Below are positions 1-11,791 of a stretch of DNA of 64,000 nucleotides, piece by piece; position 1 is the first letter of the stretch, and every line of letters begins with the position of its first letter. This DNA is from Corinectria fuckeliana (Eukaryota > Ascomycota > Sordariomycetes > Hypocreales > Nectriaceae). Under the pieces are notes generated by a model. It saw nothing but the letters and a program-made list of their open reading frames with translations. It had not been told where the DNA came from and did not search any database. The stretch spans positions 1 through 64,000 of the forward strand of contig WPDH01000008.1 in NCBI GenBank assembly GCA_019137255.1. Direction: 5' to 3'. Position numbers and translations under genes: made by a program.

Positions 1-1841
1 AATAATAATAATACTAGTTATAAAAGTAAGTTTTTTTACTATAAATCTATTATATATTTAAGCTAATCTTTTATAAGCTAAGAGAAAAAAATAAGCTAAA
101 AAGAAGAGTATTACTACTTTAAAAGAGAAGTTTACTACTTTTATAAGTGTAATATAAACTATCTTTTATTTTATATATATTATATAAATAAGTAAAAATA
201 GTATAATAAGTTTTTAATAAGACTAGGTAAATATTATAATAGGTAGTTATATAGCTTATACTTATATATATAAAATATATAAAGCTTTACTATTTGTTAC
301 TATTACTACTACTTATATCTTAGTAAAGGCTTTTTAGTAAGAGAGAAATACTAATAATATAAGTATAAGTTAGTTTTATAGTATATATATAAGCTAACTA
401 ATATATAAGAAAAGAAGCTTAAAAGGCTTAAAAATATAGCCTTTTAGGTAAAAAGTTAAGCTCTTAAGTATATATATATTATACTTATAGTAATAACTAT
501 AAGCTTAATATTTAACTAGTTTAATATACTAGTTAGTAAGATTAACTATATTACTAAAATATTTAAGTGTCTTAAATATATTATAGTTTTAGCTTTTATT
601 TATTTAAGAAGTATTTTTATTTTTAAGATAGTTAGGTTATTAGCTTCTAAGAGAACTAGTAAGAAAAATAGTAATAATAATAATAAGACTAGTAAGGCTA
701 ATAATAATACTACTATTAGTAAAAATAAAAGTAAGAAGAGTAATATAAATATATAAGATTAGATAGTAAGTAGTAAAAGTATAAGTTTAAGTTAAGTTTA
801 TAAGTTAGTATTATAAGCTTAAAAATTTTTAATAAAAGGTTAAAAATTTTAATTAAAAGTAGTAGCTATTATAATTAGGCTAGTTTTTTACTTTTTATAG
901 CTTTTTCTAAGTGTATTTTATACTTCTTATAAGAAGGGTAAAAAGCACTTAGTATAATAATATACTATTTTTATTATAAGATTATAAACTTAATTATAGT
1001 TATTATAAATTTATAAGGCTAGCTTATAGTATAAAATAATATATTAGCTTAGAAACTACTAGATATATAGTTATATAGTTTTATATTTTAATAGTTAAAG
1101 TTTAAACTTATATTAGTTTTATAGTAAGTTTATTAGGTATTCTTATTATTTAGTATACTTAGAGTAAAAAATAATAATATATTTAGGTATTTTTTTACTA
1201 GCCTTATATAAGTATTATAGTAAAAGTATATTAAGTATATACTTTTAAAAGAGAAAGCTTTAAGATGAATTTTTCTTATTTATAACTATATAAGTATTAA
1301 GTTTTAATATTTATTAAGGTTTTAATATAAGTATAATACTTTTTTATTATTAGTAAGAGGGTAAGCTTTAGCTAGTTTAAGTTAATTAGTCTTTTAATAC
1401 TCTTTTACTTTATCTTAAAGTTAGGTTTATTATATAGTTTATTTAGATAAAGTATAAGCTTTTATTACTACTAATATTAGTTTATATCTTTTATAAAAAA
1501 GCTAGCTTTTAAGCTAATTTTTAACTTCTTATTATAGTTATTATTATAGTTCTTACTACTATTTATAGTAAGTTTATCTTAAAGTTATAATAATAATAGC
1601 CCTAATAAGCTAAGTAGTATTTTATCTCTTAATATAACTATAAAATTAAATAGCTAGTTTATTAAGATAAATATTAAGAGAGAGAATAGCTAGTTTTATT
1701 TTTAGTAAGTAAGTAAGTATAACTTTATAAGCTTTTACTACTATATATAAGTTTTAAGTTTATTTTAATATAAGTGCTTATATAATACTTTAAGACTTAC
1801 CTTTAGGGGTTATTAAGGTATAATAAGCTCTTATATTTAAC

Positions 1842-3661
1842 CTTTTATAAACATTTAATAGTTACTCTTATTATACTTTAGTTATACTTTTAAAATCTAT
1901 TTTAACCTAACTAACTTTTTTTATAAACCTTTTTTACTTTTTTTTTACTCTTATATTATTATTATATTATATATAATATATAAGCTAGGTAAAATAGAAA
2001 ATATTAAGATTATAAACTATTTTTCTTCTTCTCTTAAGAAAAATCTTTTACTATAAAACCTACTTTTATTATAAGCTAAGCTTAGTATAAAAATAACTTA
2101 TAATTAATTTAAAAATCTTATTATTAAGACTAAATATAAACTTAAAGTAATTATCTTAAAAGCTATTTTTCTTTTAGTCTAAGAAATAATAGTAACTTTA
2201 GCTAATACTATTATAAGTTATACTTAATATATAAGTAGTAAAATTCTAATCTTACTATCTTTTATAAAAATAATTATAACTATTATTAAAAAAGTAATAT
2301 TAGCTACCTTTTAGAAAACACTTATTAAAGTCTTAACTTAAGCTTAAGTTACTTATAATAAGAGAATACTTTTATTTCTAATAGTACTAATATTAAAAGT
2401 AATCTTCTCTTATCTTAGTAAGAAGATTATTATTAAGTTACTTAGTATAACTCTTAATATTATATCTTATATACTATTAGATATTATAATAATTATTAAT
2501 TATACTCTTTTAAGAGGTTATCTCTTACTTATAGTAATCTTATATTATCTTTTTAGTAAGAATATTATAATTCTTTTTTATAAACTAATTATAAATCTCT
2601 TAAAAGATAATACTTAAATTCTTACTATTTTTAGTATAAGTATATATTAAGTTTTAAGATAGTTTATAATAGTTACTAAAAGAGTCTTAACTAGCTATAT
2701 AAGAGGTTTACTTAAAAACCTTATAATAGATATCTAATAAGTAAATAGTATTAAGATATATANNTATAACTAAGATATAATTATAGCTATAAAGGTTTAT
2801 TAGACTAAGCTCTATTTAGAGGAGATTTAACTTAAGTAATACTTTAAGTATTTTTACTTTAGATATATTATATAGTACTATTAGAAATAAGCTAGGTATA
2901 ACTATTATAAGAGGGCTTACTATATAAGAGATATAGTATATTTTACTTTTACTAGTAAGATTCTTTTAGTATATTATAATTATAATAGCTTATACTTAGT
3001 ATAATCTTATATATACTATATAATATAAAAAAAGTAAAAATAAGTAAGAAATATTTATATAAAGAGACTTATATAGTTTAGTATTTTAAGTAAGTAATAT
3101 AAATATATAGTATACTTACTATAAGATATAATAGTATTAATACTAATACTAACTATAATACTAAACTATTTTACTTAAAGAGGGCTTAAATAGCTCTTAA
3201 AGTAGCTTTAAGCTAAACTAAACTTAAGTCTAAGTCTAACTCTTATAGTATTTAGACTAATTAACTAATTAAAAGAGTAAATACTATTAAAAGTTAGAGA
3301 AAGTATACTAATACTAGTTAGTAATAAGAATAATACCTAAAAGAATAAAAATAAGTAGTATAAGTAACTTAAACCTAACTTAAGACTAATTAAATTCTAG
3401 TATATAATTTAAGCTAAGTCTTATAAGAACTTATTATTATAAGTACTTAATTAGCTTTTCTTATAAAGTAAACTTACTTATAATATATATTACTATATAT
3501 ATATACTAAGCCTAACTTACTTCTCTCTTAGGTAAAAGTAGTAAAAGGTTTTTTATCTTATAGCTTACTATTAGGGTTTTTCCCTTTTATTATAAATTAG
3601 TCTAAGTTACTTAGAAGAAAGACTAAATAGCTATAAGCTAAATTAAGTATAAATAAATAAA
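1842..3661. mobile_element. Degenerate repeat copy A (RIP-mutated element)
   Basis: This segment aligns by eye along its whole length with 4850-6763. Shared landmarks are the start 'cttttataaayatttaatag' region, the retained 'aaaacactta' near 2324 (5325 in copy B), and the end block with 'cttactattagggtttttccc' near 3560 followed by an 'aaataaataaat' tail. The differences are overwhelmingly C/T and G/A transitions, as RIP produces. It was probably a retrotransposon or other dispersed element, but no protein motif survives, so the class cannot be named. The copy is interrupted by an assembly gap at 2763-2764, where about 92 bp present in copy B are missing. Confidence 0.75.
2763..2764. other. 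Assembly gap (NN) inside repeat copy A
   Basis: Two N bases interrupt copy A. Copy B has about 92 extra bases at the matching place (roughly 5771-5862). The gap therefore hides a real stretch of repeat sequence and is not a 2-bp ambiguity. Confidence 0.8.
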
Positions 3662-4849
3662 ATAAATAAATAATATATTTTTAGTCTTACTTATTAAACT
3701 ATAAAAAGATATATATAAAATACTTAATAAATACTTAATAACTCTTTTAAAACTTAAAAAAAGAGAATAAATAAAAAGTTAAAAAAATTATTATAAATAA
3801 GAAAATAAGAGAAAAAACTTTCTACTTAGTAAAATAAATAAGATAGCTAGTAAAATATAATACTTAAAAACTTATAATTTACTTAGAAAATATAATAAAA
3901 ATAGTATAATAATATTACTAATAATAAAAGTATATATATAAGAAATAAGATAATAAGAATCTTTAATAATAAGTAAAAACCTAATAATAACTAAATAATA
4001 AATACTTATCTTTTTTTAACTTAAATATAAACTTAAATAACTAAACTATTAAAACTCTAAATAAAAGCTACTTAAAACTATAAAAAAAACTAAATTATAA
4101 ACTAAACTAATAATAAAGATTTAAGCCTAAAAAGAAGTATAATAAACCTAACTATTATAATAAGACTAAACTTTTTTCTTCTTCTTATTATTCTTCTTAT
4201 TTTACTCTTAGTAAGCTTACTCTTAAAGTTATTTCTCCTCTAAGTATTACTACTTAGCTATAATATACTCTGTCTTAAAATAAGTAAAAGCTTTTTTTTT
4301 AAGATCTTAAGTAAGTAGCTAATAGCTATAAAAGGTGTAAAAAAAAGTATAAAAAAGAGCTAAAAAATAAACTAAACTATAATAAGAAGAATTACTAAAT
4401 ATATTATTATTATATACTAAGCTCTTATTATTATAAGAATAGTTAAAAGCTAGTTAGTTACTATAGTAAAAAGGTATTATACTTATAAAAGAAATAAATA
4501 GCTTAAAAGTCTTATTATTATAATACTAAATAATAAAAGCCTAAATAGCCTTAAAAATATTATTAGAGAAAGTATAAGTAAAACTCTTATTAAACACTCT
4601 AATAGTAAGTATATACTTAATAACTACTAGAGTATAAAAAGCTAATAATAAGAGTTAAAAAATAAAGTTATTATAGTAATATAAAAGTATTATAAATACT
4701 AGTTAAGCTTATAAAACTAACTAGTTTTTATAGTTAATTAAACTAAATTTAACCTTAGTATATAAAGCTTAAATTTAAGTAAAAGTAACTACTTTCTAAT
4801 ATATAAATAAATATATATTACTACTCTAAATATAAATACTTATAGTAAT

Positions 4850-6763
4850 CTTTTATAAATATTTAATAGTTACTCTTACTATATCTTAATTATACTTTTA
4901 AAATCTATTTTAACTTAACTAACTTTTTTTATAAATTTTTTTTATTTTTTTTTTACTCTTATATTATTACTATATTATATATAATAAGTAAGCTAAGTAA
5001 AATAAAAGATATTAAGATTATAAACTATCTTTTTTTTTTTCTTAAAAAAAAACTTTTACTATAAAACCTACTCTTACTATAAGCTAAGCTTAGTATAAAA
5101 ATAACTTATAATTAATTTAAAAATCTTATTATTAAGACTAAATATAAACTTAAAGTAATTATCTTAAGAGTTATTTTTCTCTTAGTTTAAAAAATAGTAG
5201 TAATCTTAGCTAATACTATTATAAGTTATACTTAATATATAAGTAATAAGATTTTAATCTTATTATCTCTTATAAAAATAATTATAACTACTATTAAAAA
5301 AATAATATTAGTTACCTTTTAGAAAACACTTATTAAGACTTTAACTTAAGCTTAAGTTACTTATAATAAGAGAATACTCTTATTTTTAATAATATTACTA
5401 TTAAAAGTAATTCTCTCTTATCTTAGTAAAAAGATTATTATTAGGTTACTTAATATAACTCCTAATATTATATCTTATATACTATTAGATATTATAATAA
5501 TTATTAATTATACTTTTTTAAAAAGTTATCTCTTACTTATAATAGTTTTATATTACCTTTTTAATAAGAATATTATAATCTTTTTTTATAAACTAATTAT
5601 AAATCTCCTAAAAGATAATACTTAGATTCTTACTATTTTTAGTATAAGTATATATTAAGTTTTAAAATAGTTTATAATAGTTACTAAGAGAGTCTTAACT
5701 AGCTATATAAAAAGCTTATTTAAAAATCTTATAATAAATATCTAATAAGTAAATAATATTAAGATATATATTATAAAACTATTATAAAACTACTATATAG
5801 TTAGATCTTATTAGTTACTAGTTATATTATTAACTAAACTAATAGATATAAATAAACTTTATAACTAAAATATAATTATAACTATAAAAGTTTATTAGAC
5901 TAAATCTTATTTAAGAGAGATTTAACTTAAATAGTACTTTAAGTATTTTTACTTTAAATATATTATATAATACTATTAAAAATAAGCTAGATATAACTAT
6001 TATAAGAGAGCTTATTATATAAGAAATATAATATATTTTACTTTTACTAATAAGATCTTTTTAGTATATTATAACTATAATAGTATATACTTAATATAAT
6101 CTTATATATATTATATAATATAAAAAGAGTAAAAATAAGTAAGAAATACTTATATAAAAAAACTTATATAGTTTAGTATTTTAAGTAAGTAATATAAATA
6201 TATAATATACTTACTATAAGATATAATAGTATTAATACTAATACTAACTATAATACTAAACTATCTTACTTAGAGAGGGCTTAAATAGCTCTTAAAGTAG
6301 TCTTAAGCTAAACTAGACTTAAGTTTAAGTCTAACTCTTATAGTATTTAAACTAATTAACTAAATAAGAGAGTAAATACTATTAAAAGTTAGAGAAGGTA
6401 TATTAATACTAGTTAGTAATAAGAATAATACTTAGAAGGATAAGAATAAGTAATATAAATAACTTAAACCTAATCTAAAATTAATTAAATTCTAATATAT
6501 AATTTAAGCTAAGCTTTATAAGAACTTATTATTATAAGTATATAATTAGCTTTTCTTATAAAATAAACTTACTTATAACTTATATTACTATATATATATA
6601 TTAAGCTTAACTTACTCCCCTCTTAGGTAAAAATAGTAAGAGGTTTTTTTATCTTATAGCTTACTATTAGGGTTTTTCCCTCTTATTATAAATTAGTCTA
6701 AGTTACTTAAAAGAAGAACTAAATAGCTATAAGCTAAATTAGGTATAAATAAATAAATAAATA
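4850..6763. mobile_element. Degenerate repeat copy B (RIP-mutated element)
   Basis: This is the second, direct-orientation copy of the element at 1842-3661, about 3 kb downstream. It is complete across the point where copy A has its gap, so it gives the better length estimate (~1.9 kb). It is saturated with stops in all frames. It retains slightly fewer CpA sites than copy A; for example 'aaacattt' in A is 'aaatattt' here. Both ends fade into the surrounding AT-rich DNA, and I could not define terminal repeats or target-site duplications. Confidence 0.75.
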
Positions 6764-7904
6764 CCTATAGGGTTTTTAGTAAACTTAATAAGGTTTTACT
6801 ATATAGTAATAATAGTATAGATAGTATAAATAATATACTAGTAGCTAATAGAAGAAATACTCTTCTTCTTATTATTTTAGTTATAATAAGAAAGATAGTA
6901 AAGAAAGTTCTAGTACTATTATACTATAAGAACTAACTTAGTAGAAATTTATTATTATAAAATTAGTATAAGCACTTATAGCTTATTAAGTACTTATAAT
7001 ATATACTTAGTTATATTACTTATTTAAAGCTTTATAAATAATATAACAGAAAATAAGAGAACTATAAGTATAAAAATATAAGAAAGAATAGTATTTTTAT
7101 TAAATATAATAAGAGTAGAGAATACTACTAAGAGGTATTCTAAAAAACTTCTTATTTAAGAAAGAGAAATTAACTTTAGCCTAAGTGTAAAACTCCTCTA
7201 ATATTATAATTATAACTCTAAGAATTAATATTAGTATATAAGAGTTAAATACTTAGTAAGTAAGTAAAAATAATATTAAGAGAGTAAAAACTAATTAAAA
7301 GGAAAAATATAAAGTTAAAAGAAAAAACTAATATATTAACTATAGATAAGAGAGTTTTAAAAAAGGTTATAAGAAAAAGAGAATTTTAAACTTAAAGTAA
7401 ATAAAAACCTAAAGTAAATATTTAAAGTATAAAATAAGTAAGCTTTTATATAATAGCCTAATAACTACTTATATAACACTTAGATTATAATAAACCTAAT
7501 AATAAGCTATATTATTTCTATATAGTTAGTAAACTACTATATATATAGAAAAATAATAAACTTCTTACTATAAAGAATAATACCTTAAGATAAGACTTAA
7601 GAAAGGAGAGAGTAATTATAATAGTTAGTACTAATACTATTAACACTTAATATAAGCCTTTAAGGCTTAACCTTAAGGCTTGCCTAAATAGTAAGTTAAT
7701 AGCTTCTTTAAGAACACTTAATAAGCACTTACTAAATACTTATTAAGTAAAAGCTTTATAATATACTAATACCTACCTTTATAATCTTTATATTTACACT
7801 CTAGTAAGACTAACTCTTATATTATTACACTTTATACTTACTTTAAATATATTTTACTTACAGCTTATAAATACTATTAGAGTTAAATACTAATACTAAT
7901 TAGT

Positions 7905-7988
7905 TTAGTATTAGTATTAGTATTAGTATTAGTATTAGTATTAGTATTAGTATTAGTATTAGTATTAGTATTAGTATTAGTATTAGTA
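7905..7988. repeat. (TTAGTA)14 hexamer array
   Basis: Fourteen uninterrupted copies of TTAGTA lie about 90 bp inside the right edge of the AT-rich island. The flank to the left carries the complementary TACTAA-type string (about 7888-7900), so the array begins next to a short inverted copy of itself. It contains no CpA or CpG, so RIP could not have eroded it. That may explain why it is perfect within an otherwise mutated region. Confidence 0.9.
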
Positions 7989-8278
7989 AATACTAGTAGT
8001 ATCTTTTACTAACCTTAGATATTACTCACTTAGAGAATATAAGCCTAGTTAAGTATTACTAGAAAAATCTTATTAATATTCTTCTCGTTTTAAAGTCCTA
8101 TTCGGATTTTTTCATATCGCATTAAGGAAAAATATTTCTACATCTAAGACGCTAAAACAGCCTGCCCAGTTATTAAGACAGAGTGAGTTAAGACACAAGC
8201 TGTCCTGTTTCTACTTTCTTTCATAGCACCTACTAACCACTCTCCTGTACAGAACAATCCCAGCATGTCGCTGATAAC

Positions 8279-8716
8279 ATGAGCCAAGTTTCTACTGTTG
8301 CAGACACCTTGGATTTTACCGCCCAGAGCACCGAAGACATTGATCCAGAGAAGCCAGTGAAGGGCAGCAAGGCTGGCGCATACGAAACACTTAAGGATTT
8401 ACCAAATGTGCATGCTGGCTTACATCTTTGGGAGGTTGCCAGGAGGTTTGGAGCATGTCGGCACATCTTCACTCTGCTCGGTGAAGATAAACACAAGTCA
8501 GTAAACTAGCGCCGCCTTCTCGCAGCAGTGCTACTTTGACCTGGAGCTAACCTGAGTTTCGCTAGGGAGTACAAGCGCGAGATCACCAAGACAAACAATC
8601 GAGACGTCGCATCGACAATGATCTGGCAGGAGAGCCTGCGCAAGTCAGCTTCATTTGGCATATTAGGATCCTACCAATTACCTTCCCCGACGTCCACGAT
8701 GCTTTTTGAAGTGTAA
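8279..8716 (+). pseudogene. Truncated two-exon gene relic next to the RIP island
   Basis: An open frame from 8279 continues in frame after a 69-bp intron at 8497-8565 (GT..AG, with a GCTAAC branch site) to a stop at 8714-8716. Splicing gives about 123 residues. The middle contains 'LPNVHAGLHL', 'GEDKHKEYKREI' and 'TNNRDV'. From memory this resembles the C-terminal part of repetitive, mobile-element-associated hypothetical proteins common in ascomycetes; I could not test that. No N-terminal portion is visible upstream, where the frame closes at 8234-8236, so this looks like a 3' fragment. Base composition is normal, showing no RIP although it lies only 200 bp from the island. Confidence 0.35.
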
Positions 8717-9500
8717 ATTGGACTGTGGCTTTCTTGCCAGCGCATTTGACTAACAAGGCAGTATTGGAGCCAGTGCTTCTCCAGATGATAAGGCTGAGGT
8801 CGAATCACTTGGTAATGCTAGAGAAGATAGCAAGCATCTGAAACCTCAAGATCGCCCACAAAAAAACTCCCCCAAGCGCAACAGCATGCAGACTAAAATC
8901 CACACCACGAATTCGCCGCACAATGCCACTACGTCACCACGTCACCACTTTGTCCTCCCCGCTTCTGAGATACAGAACATGCTCTTCCTCTACCACCGGG
9001 TACATCCTCCAAATCTTCTGGAGTGCTCTGAGAATACCGCAACCTCCCACGCCTCGCTGAACTGACGCGTCGCGTCTAGAAGGTGATCTCTTCAACGCTC
9101 AGCGTCTTTCTTGGTGCCTGTGGTCCACCGCACATGAGATCTTCGCGTCGTTATTTTGAAAGGCAAGTCGTCATGTTCCCACACGTTGTCTCTGTTAACA
9201 GAACCTGATTATGTTAGGCCTCAAACCCGCGTCGAAGAATCCACCCTACCGTTTCCAGTCCCGTTTCCAGCGGAGGTTTCAGCCTTGACCTCAGCGTCTA
9301 CTACCCCATCTACCATTCCGTTTCCAGTTCACGTCTTAGGCACAAGAACTGGGTTTCAACTCTAGGGTCAGGACTCGTATCGTTAAGATTCCCAAATCTT
9401 CATTCTCATCCGACTCAGTCACCTTGTTGAAGACCGCAACCACACCCGGAATGGCCATACACTCTGGCTGAGCCATTGATGGCATGGACATCTCCGTCTG
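8717..9500. other. Intergenic, no gene seen
   Basis: Ordinary composition and short open frames only. The right part should contain the 3' UTR of the cry-DASH gene. Short 'cgtttcca' repeats occur near 9250-9330. I see no RNA gene or element. Confidence 0.5.
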
Positions 9501-11791
9501 CTAGACGCGGTGACCCAGGTGTTGAGAGTGCTGAGGGTATTGCATAGGATACGAACTGGGTGGATAAGGAGCCATGATAAAGGATGCATGGGCCAAAGAG
9601 TGGGGGTGAGGGTGGGTTTGAGGATGTACATGATGTTGAGGTTGATGATGAATCTGAGGTCCACGGTGAGGCAGAGAGCTATGGTAAACCGGACGGCCAT
9701 TGTGACTTTGGGGAACTTGGTGAAAGAATGGACGTGGAGGGAGAGTGGGCGGTGACGAGAATCCCCAAGAAGCCCCTCTGCCACCAGACCCCATCCCGCC
9801 GCGTCCACTGCCGCGCCATTCAATTCCTCGGCCACGACCTATACCACCACGTGTTGCTGTAGTTGGTTGGACATTCGCAATCACAGGCGCGCTTCCCTCG
9901 GCCTGTTTGTCGCTGCCTAGGGAACTTGGGTTCGGGTTCTCCTCGGACCCATCACCATTCTCTGCGGATGACGATGAGCCGCCTCGATTACCGCCACGGC
10001 CTGTACCGCGCCTCCATCGGTGAGTTCGTCGATTGCCGCGAGGCTTTCGATCAACCAGGAACTCGATCTTCTTGATAGGATCGGTGACCATGATGTCATC
10101 CGCGAGTCCGAACTTCTCGAGTTCCTCTTTATCAGTAGTCCATAGTTGGAAGACATTCTCCAACTTCTCCAGATGTTTGGTCTCGGGAACCCAAGTGCGG
10201 ACGAACTGTCCGTTGTTGTCATAGTCAAAAGCCTGCTTCACAGGGTTGAAGATACGGGCGTCTCCTCTGGGATCGTTGCCAACTCCAGCCACGTATTGCC
10301 AATTGGCCCAGTTGGACGACACATCGTAATCGATGAGCATGCTCTCGTACCACTCCGCTCCATAGCGCCAATCAATGCCGATGTGCTTGGACAAGAAGTT
10401 GGCGACGTTCTGACGAGCTCGATTGGACGTGTAACCAGTGTGGTACAGCTCTCGCTGGGAGGCATCAATGAGACCCATGCCGGTATTTCCCTCAAGGAAT
10501 CGACTCAGAATCTGCTCAATCTTGCCAGGTGGCGGATCTTGTTCGACGTCCGCCTTCTTCTCATCAATTGTCATCCATTTCTTTTCCGACTGGCCTTCTT
10601 CCTTTACTCCCTTGAAACCCGAGACTTGGAACAACCGAGAACCGAATTTCATGGTGCAAAGGCGCATATAGTCCCGCCACAAGAGCTCGAAGCGTACGGC
10701 TTTGGTACCCTCGTTTTCGCCAATGTTGAATCCCATAGAATGAGCGTAGGCCGGATCCAAGCCGTTCTCAAGCTTCAGCAACTCCTCATGAACTTGACGT
10801 GCGGTGATGCAGCCCGCTGCTAGATAGCCGGAGAGCTTCGTGCTGTAGTCAAGGCCTACAAGGCCATTGCGTGTTTGCTGGTAGAAGTACATACCGCCAT
10901 CCCTTGTCAGATGGTAGACTCGAGCCCAAGCTTGACTCTCACCCCCCTTAAACGGATGAGCAGACTTGGCATTGCGAGGCAAGACCGGAGGATTGGTCAA
11001 CAGGCTCTTGAGGGGTTGTAGAAGTCGAGATTCGAATTCTTCATATGTGCTAGGCGTTACGAAGGGCATCTTCTGGGGCGGCAACCATGTCGGGGGTGGG
11101 AGCGGCGGAAGTGACGCGACCTCTGGGCGAGGCAAAGATGGTCGCGGGCGGTCACGAAGAGGCTCCTGGGTCTTGCGATAGGTGGTGAAGATGTCTGGGA
11201 GATCCTGAGGACTGTTCAACCCGGTATCACGGCTGTGAAAATAGTTGTTAGCGGCTAGTTGAGACTGGAGACTGTGAAAGACACTCACTCGTCAATGAAG
11301 TATTTTTCGTCTGCCCATAGCTTGAAGTCAATGCTCTTCGAAGCGCATAGCGAGGAGACGGAATTCTGATCTTCCTCCTCCTCGGTCGACGGCTCCTTCG
11401 TCATCCACACAGCGCTGACAGAGTTGTCTGACCCAGCGAGGGAGTCGACAATGCCCGCCACAACATCAGCGAAGCTTCCAATCCTCAGGACGAGTCCGCT
11501 CTTCAAAGGCTCCAAAGACGACTTCATGTCCCAGACAGACTCAGCAAGGAACTTGGCCCGGTGAGGGCCACATCTCCAAAACTTGCCAACCTTGCTCAGG
11601 GCTAGGGGGTACGGAGAGTCTTGGCCTTCAGCGAGAAAGCCCGAGACCTCGATCTGGTGGGGCGGGAGGACGAAGACAGGGAGGAGGTGAGTGAAGCCAT
11701 GCTTCGAGGTGGCCAGATGATGAAGGATAGGGTTGTCACCAACCCTGAGGTCGCGGCGGACGAGGTAGACTAGGAGTTTGCCCCCAGACAT
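9501..11791 (-). CDS. Cryptochrome DASH (photolyase family)
   Basis: This is a flavin photoreceptor/photolyase of the DASH class, which binds FAD plus an antenna and repairs pyrimidine dimers mainly in single-stranded DNA. There are two exons: 11791-11289 and 11232-9501. The 56-bp intron has GTGAGT and CAG sites and a GCTAAC branch. Splicing restores 'FIDDRDTGLNS' and gives 744 residues, the size I recall for the Neurospora cry-DASH. Residues ~5-170 form the N-terminal photolyase domain ('YLVRRDLRVGDNPIL'). The FAD-binding domain carries 'TGYTSNRARQNVANF', 'WRYGAEWYE' and 'NWQYVAGVGNDPR'. After ~residue 570 the tail is low-complexity, first RGG/GRGR-rich and then His/Pro-rich, suggesting nucleic-acid binding. 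The start is the first ATG and fits the conserved N-terminus. It is the only gene in a 9-kb stretch; fungal homologues are usually light-induced. Confidence 0.93.

Larger units (their letters stand above)
1..8075. repeat. AT-rich, RIP-saturated repeat island
   Basis: The sequence is almost entirely A/T, with no usable reading frame on either strand. Remaining C is almost always followed by T and remaining G is mostly preceded by A or G, so CpA, TpG and CpG are nearly absent while TpA is very frequent. This is the footprint of repeat-induced point mutation, the premeiotic C-to-T mutation of duplicated DNA in Pezizomycotina. The island contains two related ~1.9-kb copies and a hexamer array, described separately. 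The remainder (about 1-1841, 3662-4849 and 6764-7904) has the same composition but I recognise no element in it. Composition flips to ordinary within about 50 bp near 8075, where CpG reappears. It is probably heterochromatic and silent; that is inference. Confidence 0.9.

Noticed and set aside
7905..7988. Hexamer array as a telomere or interstitial telomeric repeat
   Set aside because: The unit is TTAGTA, not TTAGGG, and RIP cannot convert GG to TA.
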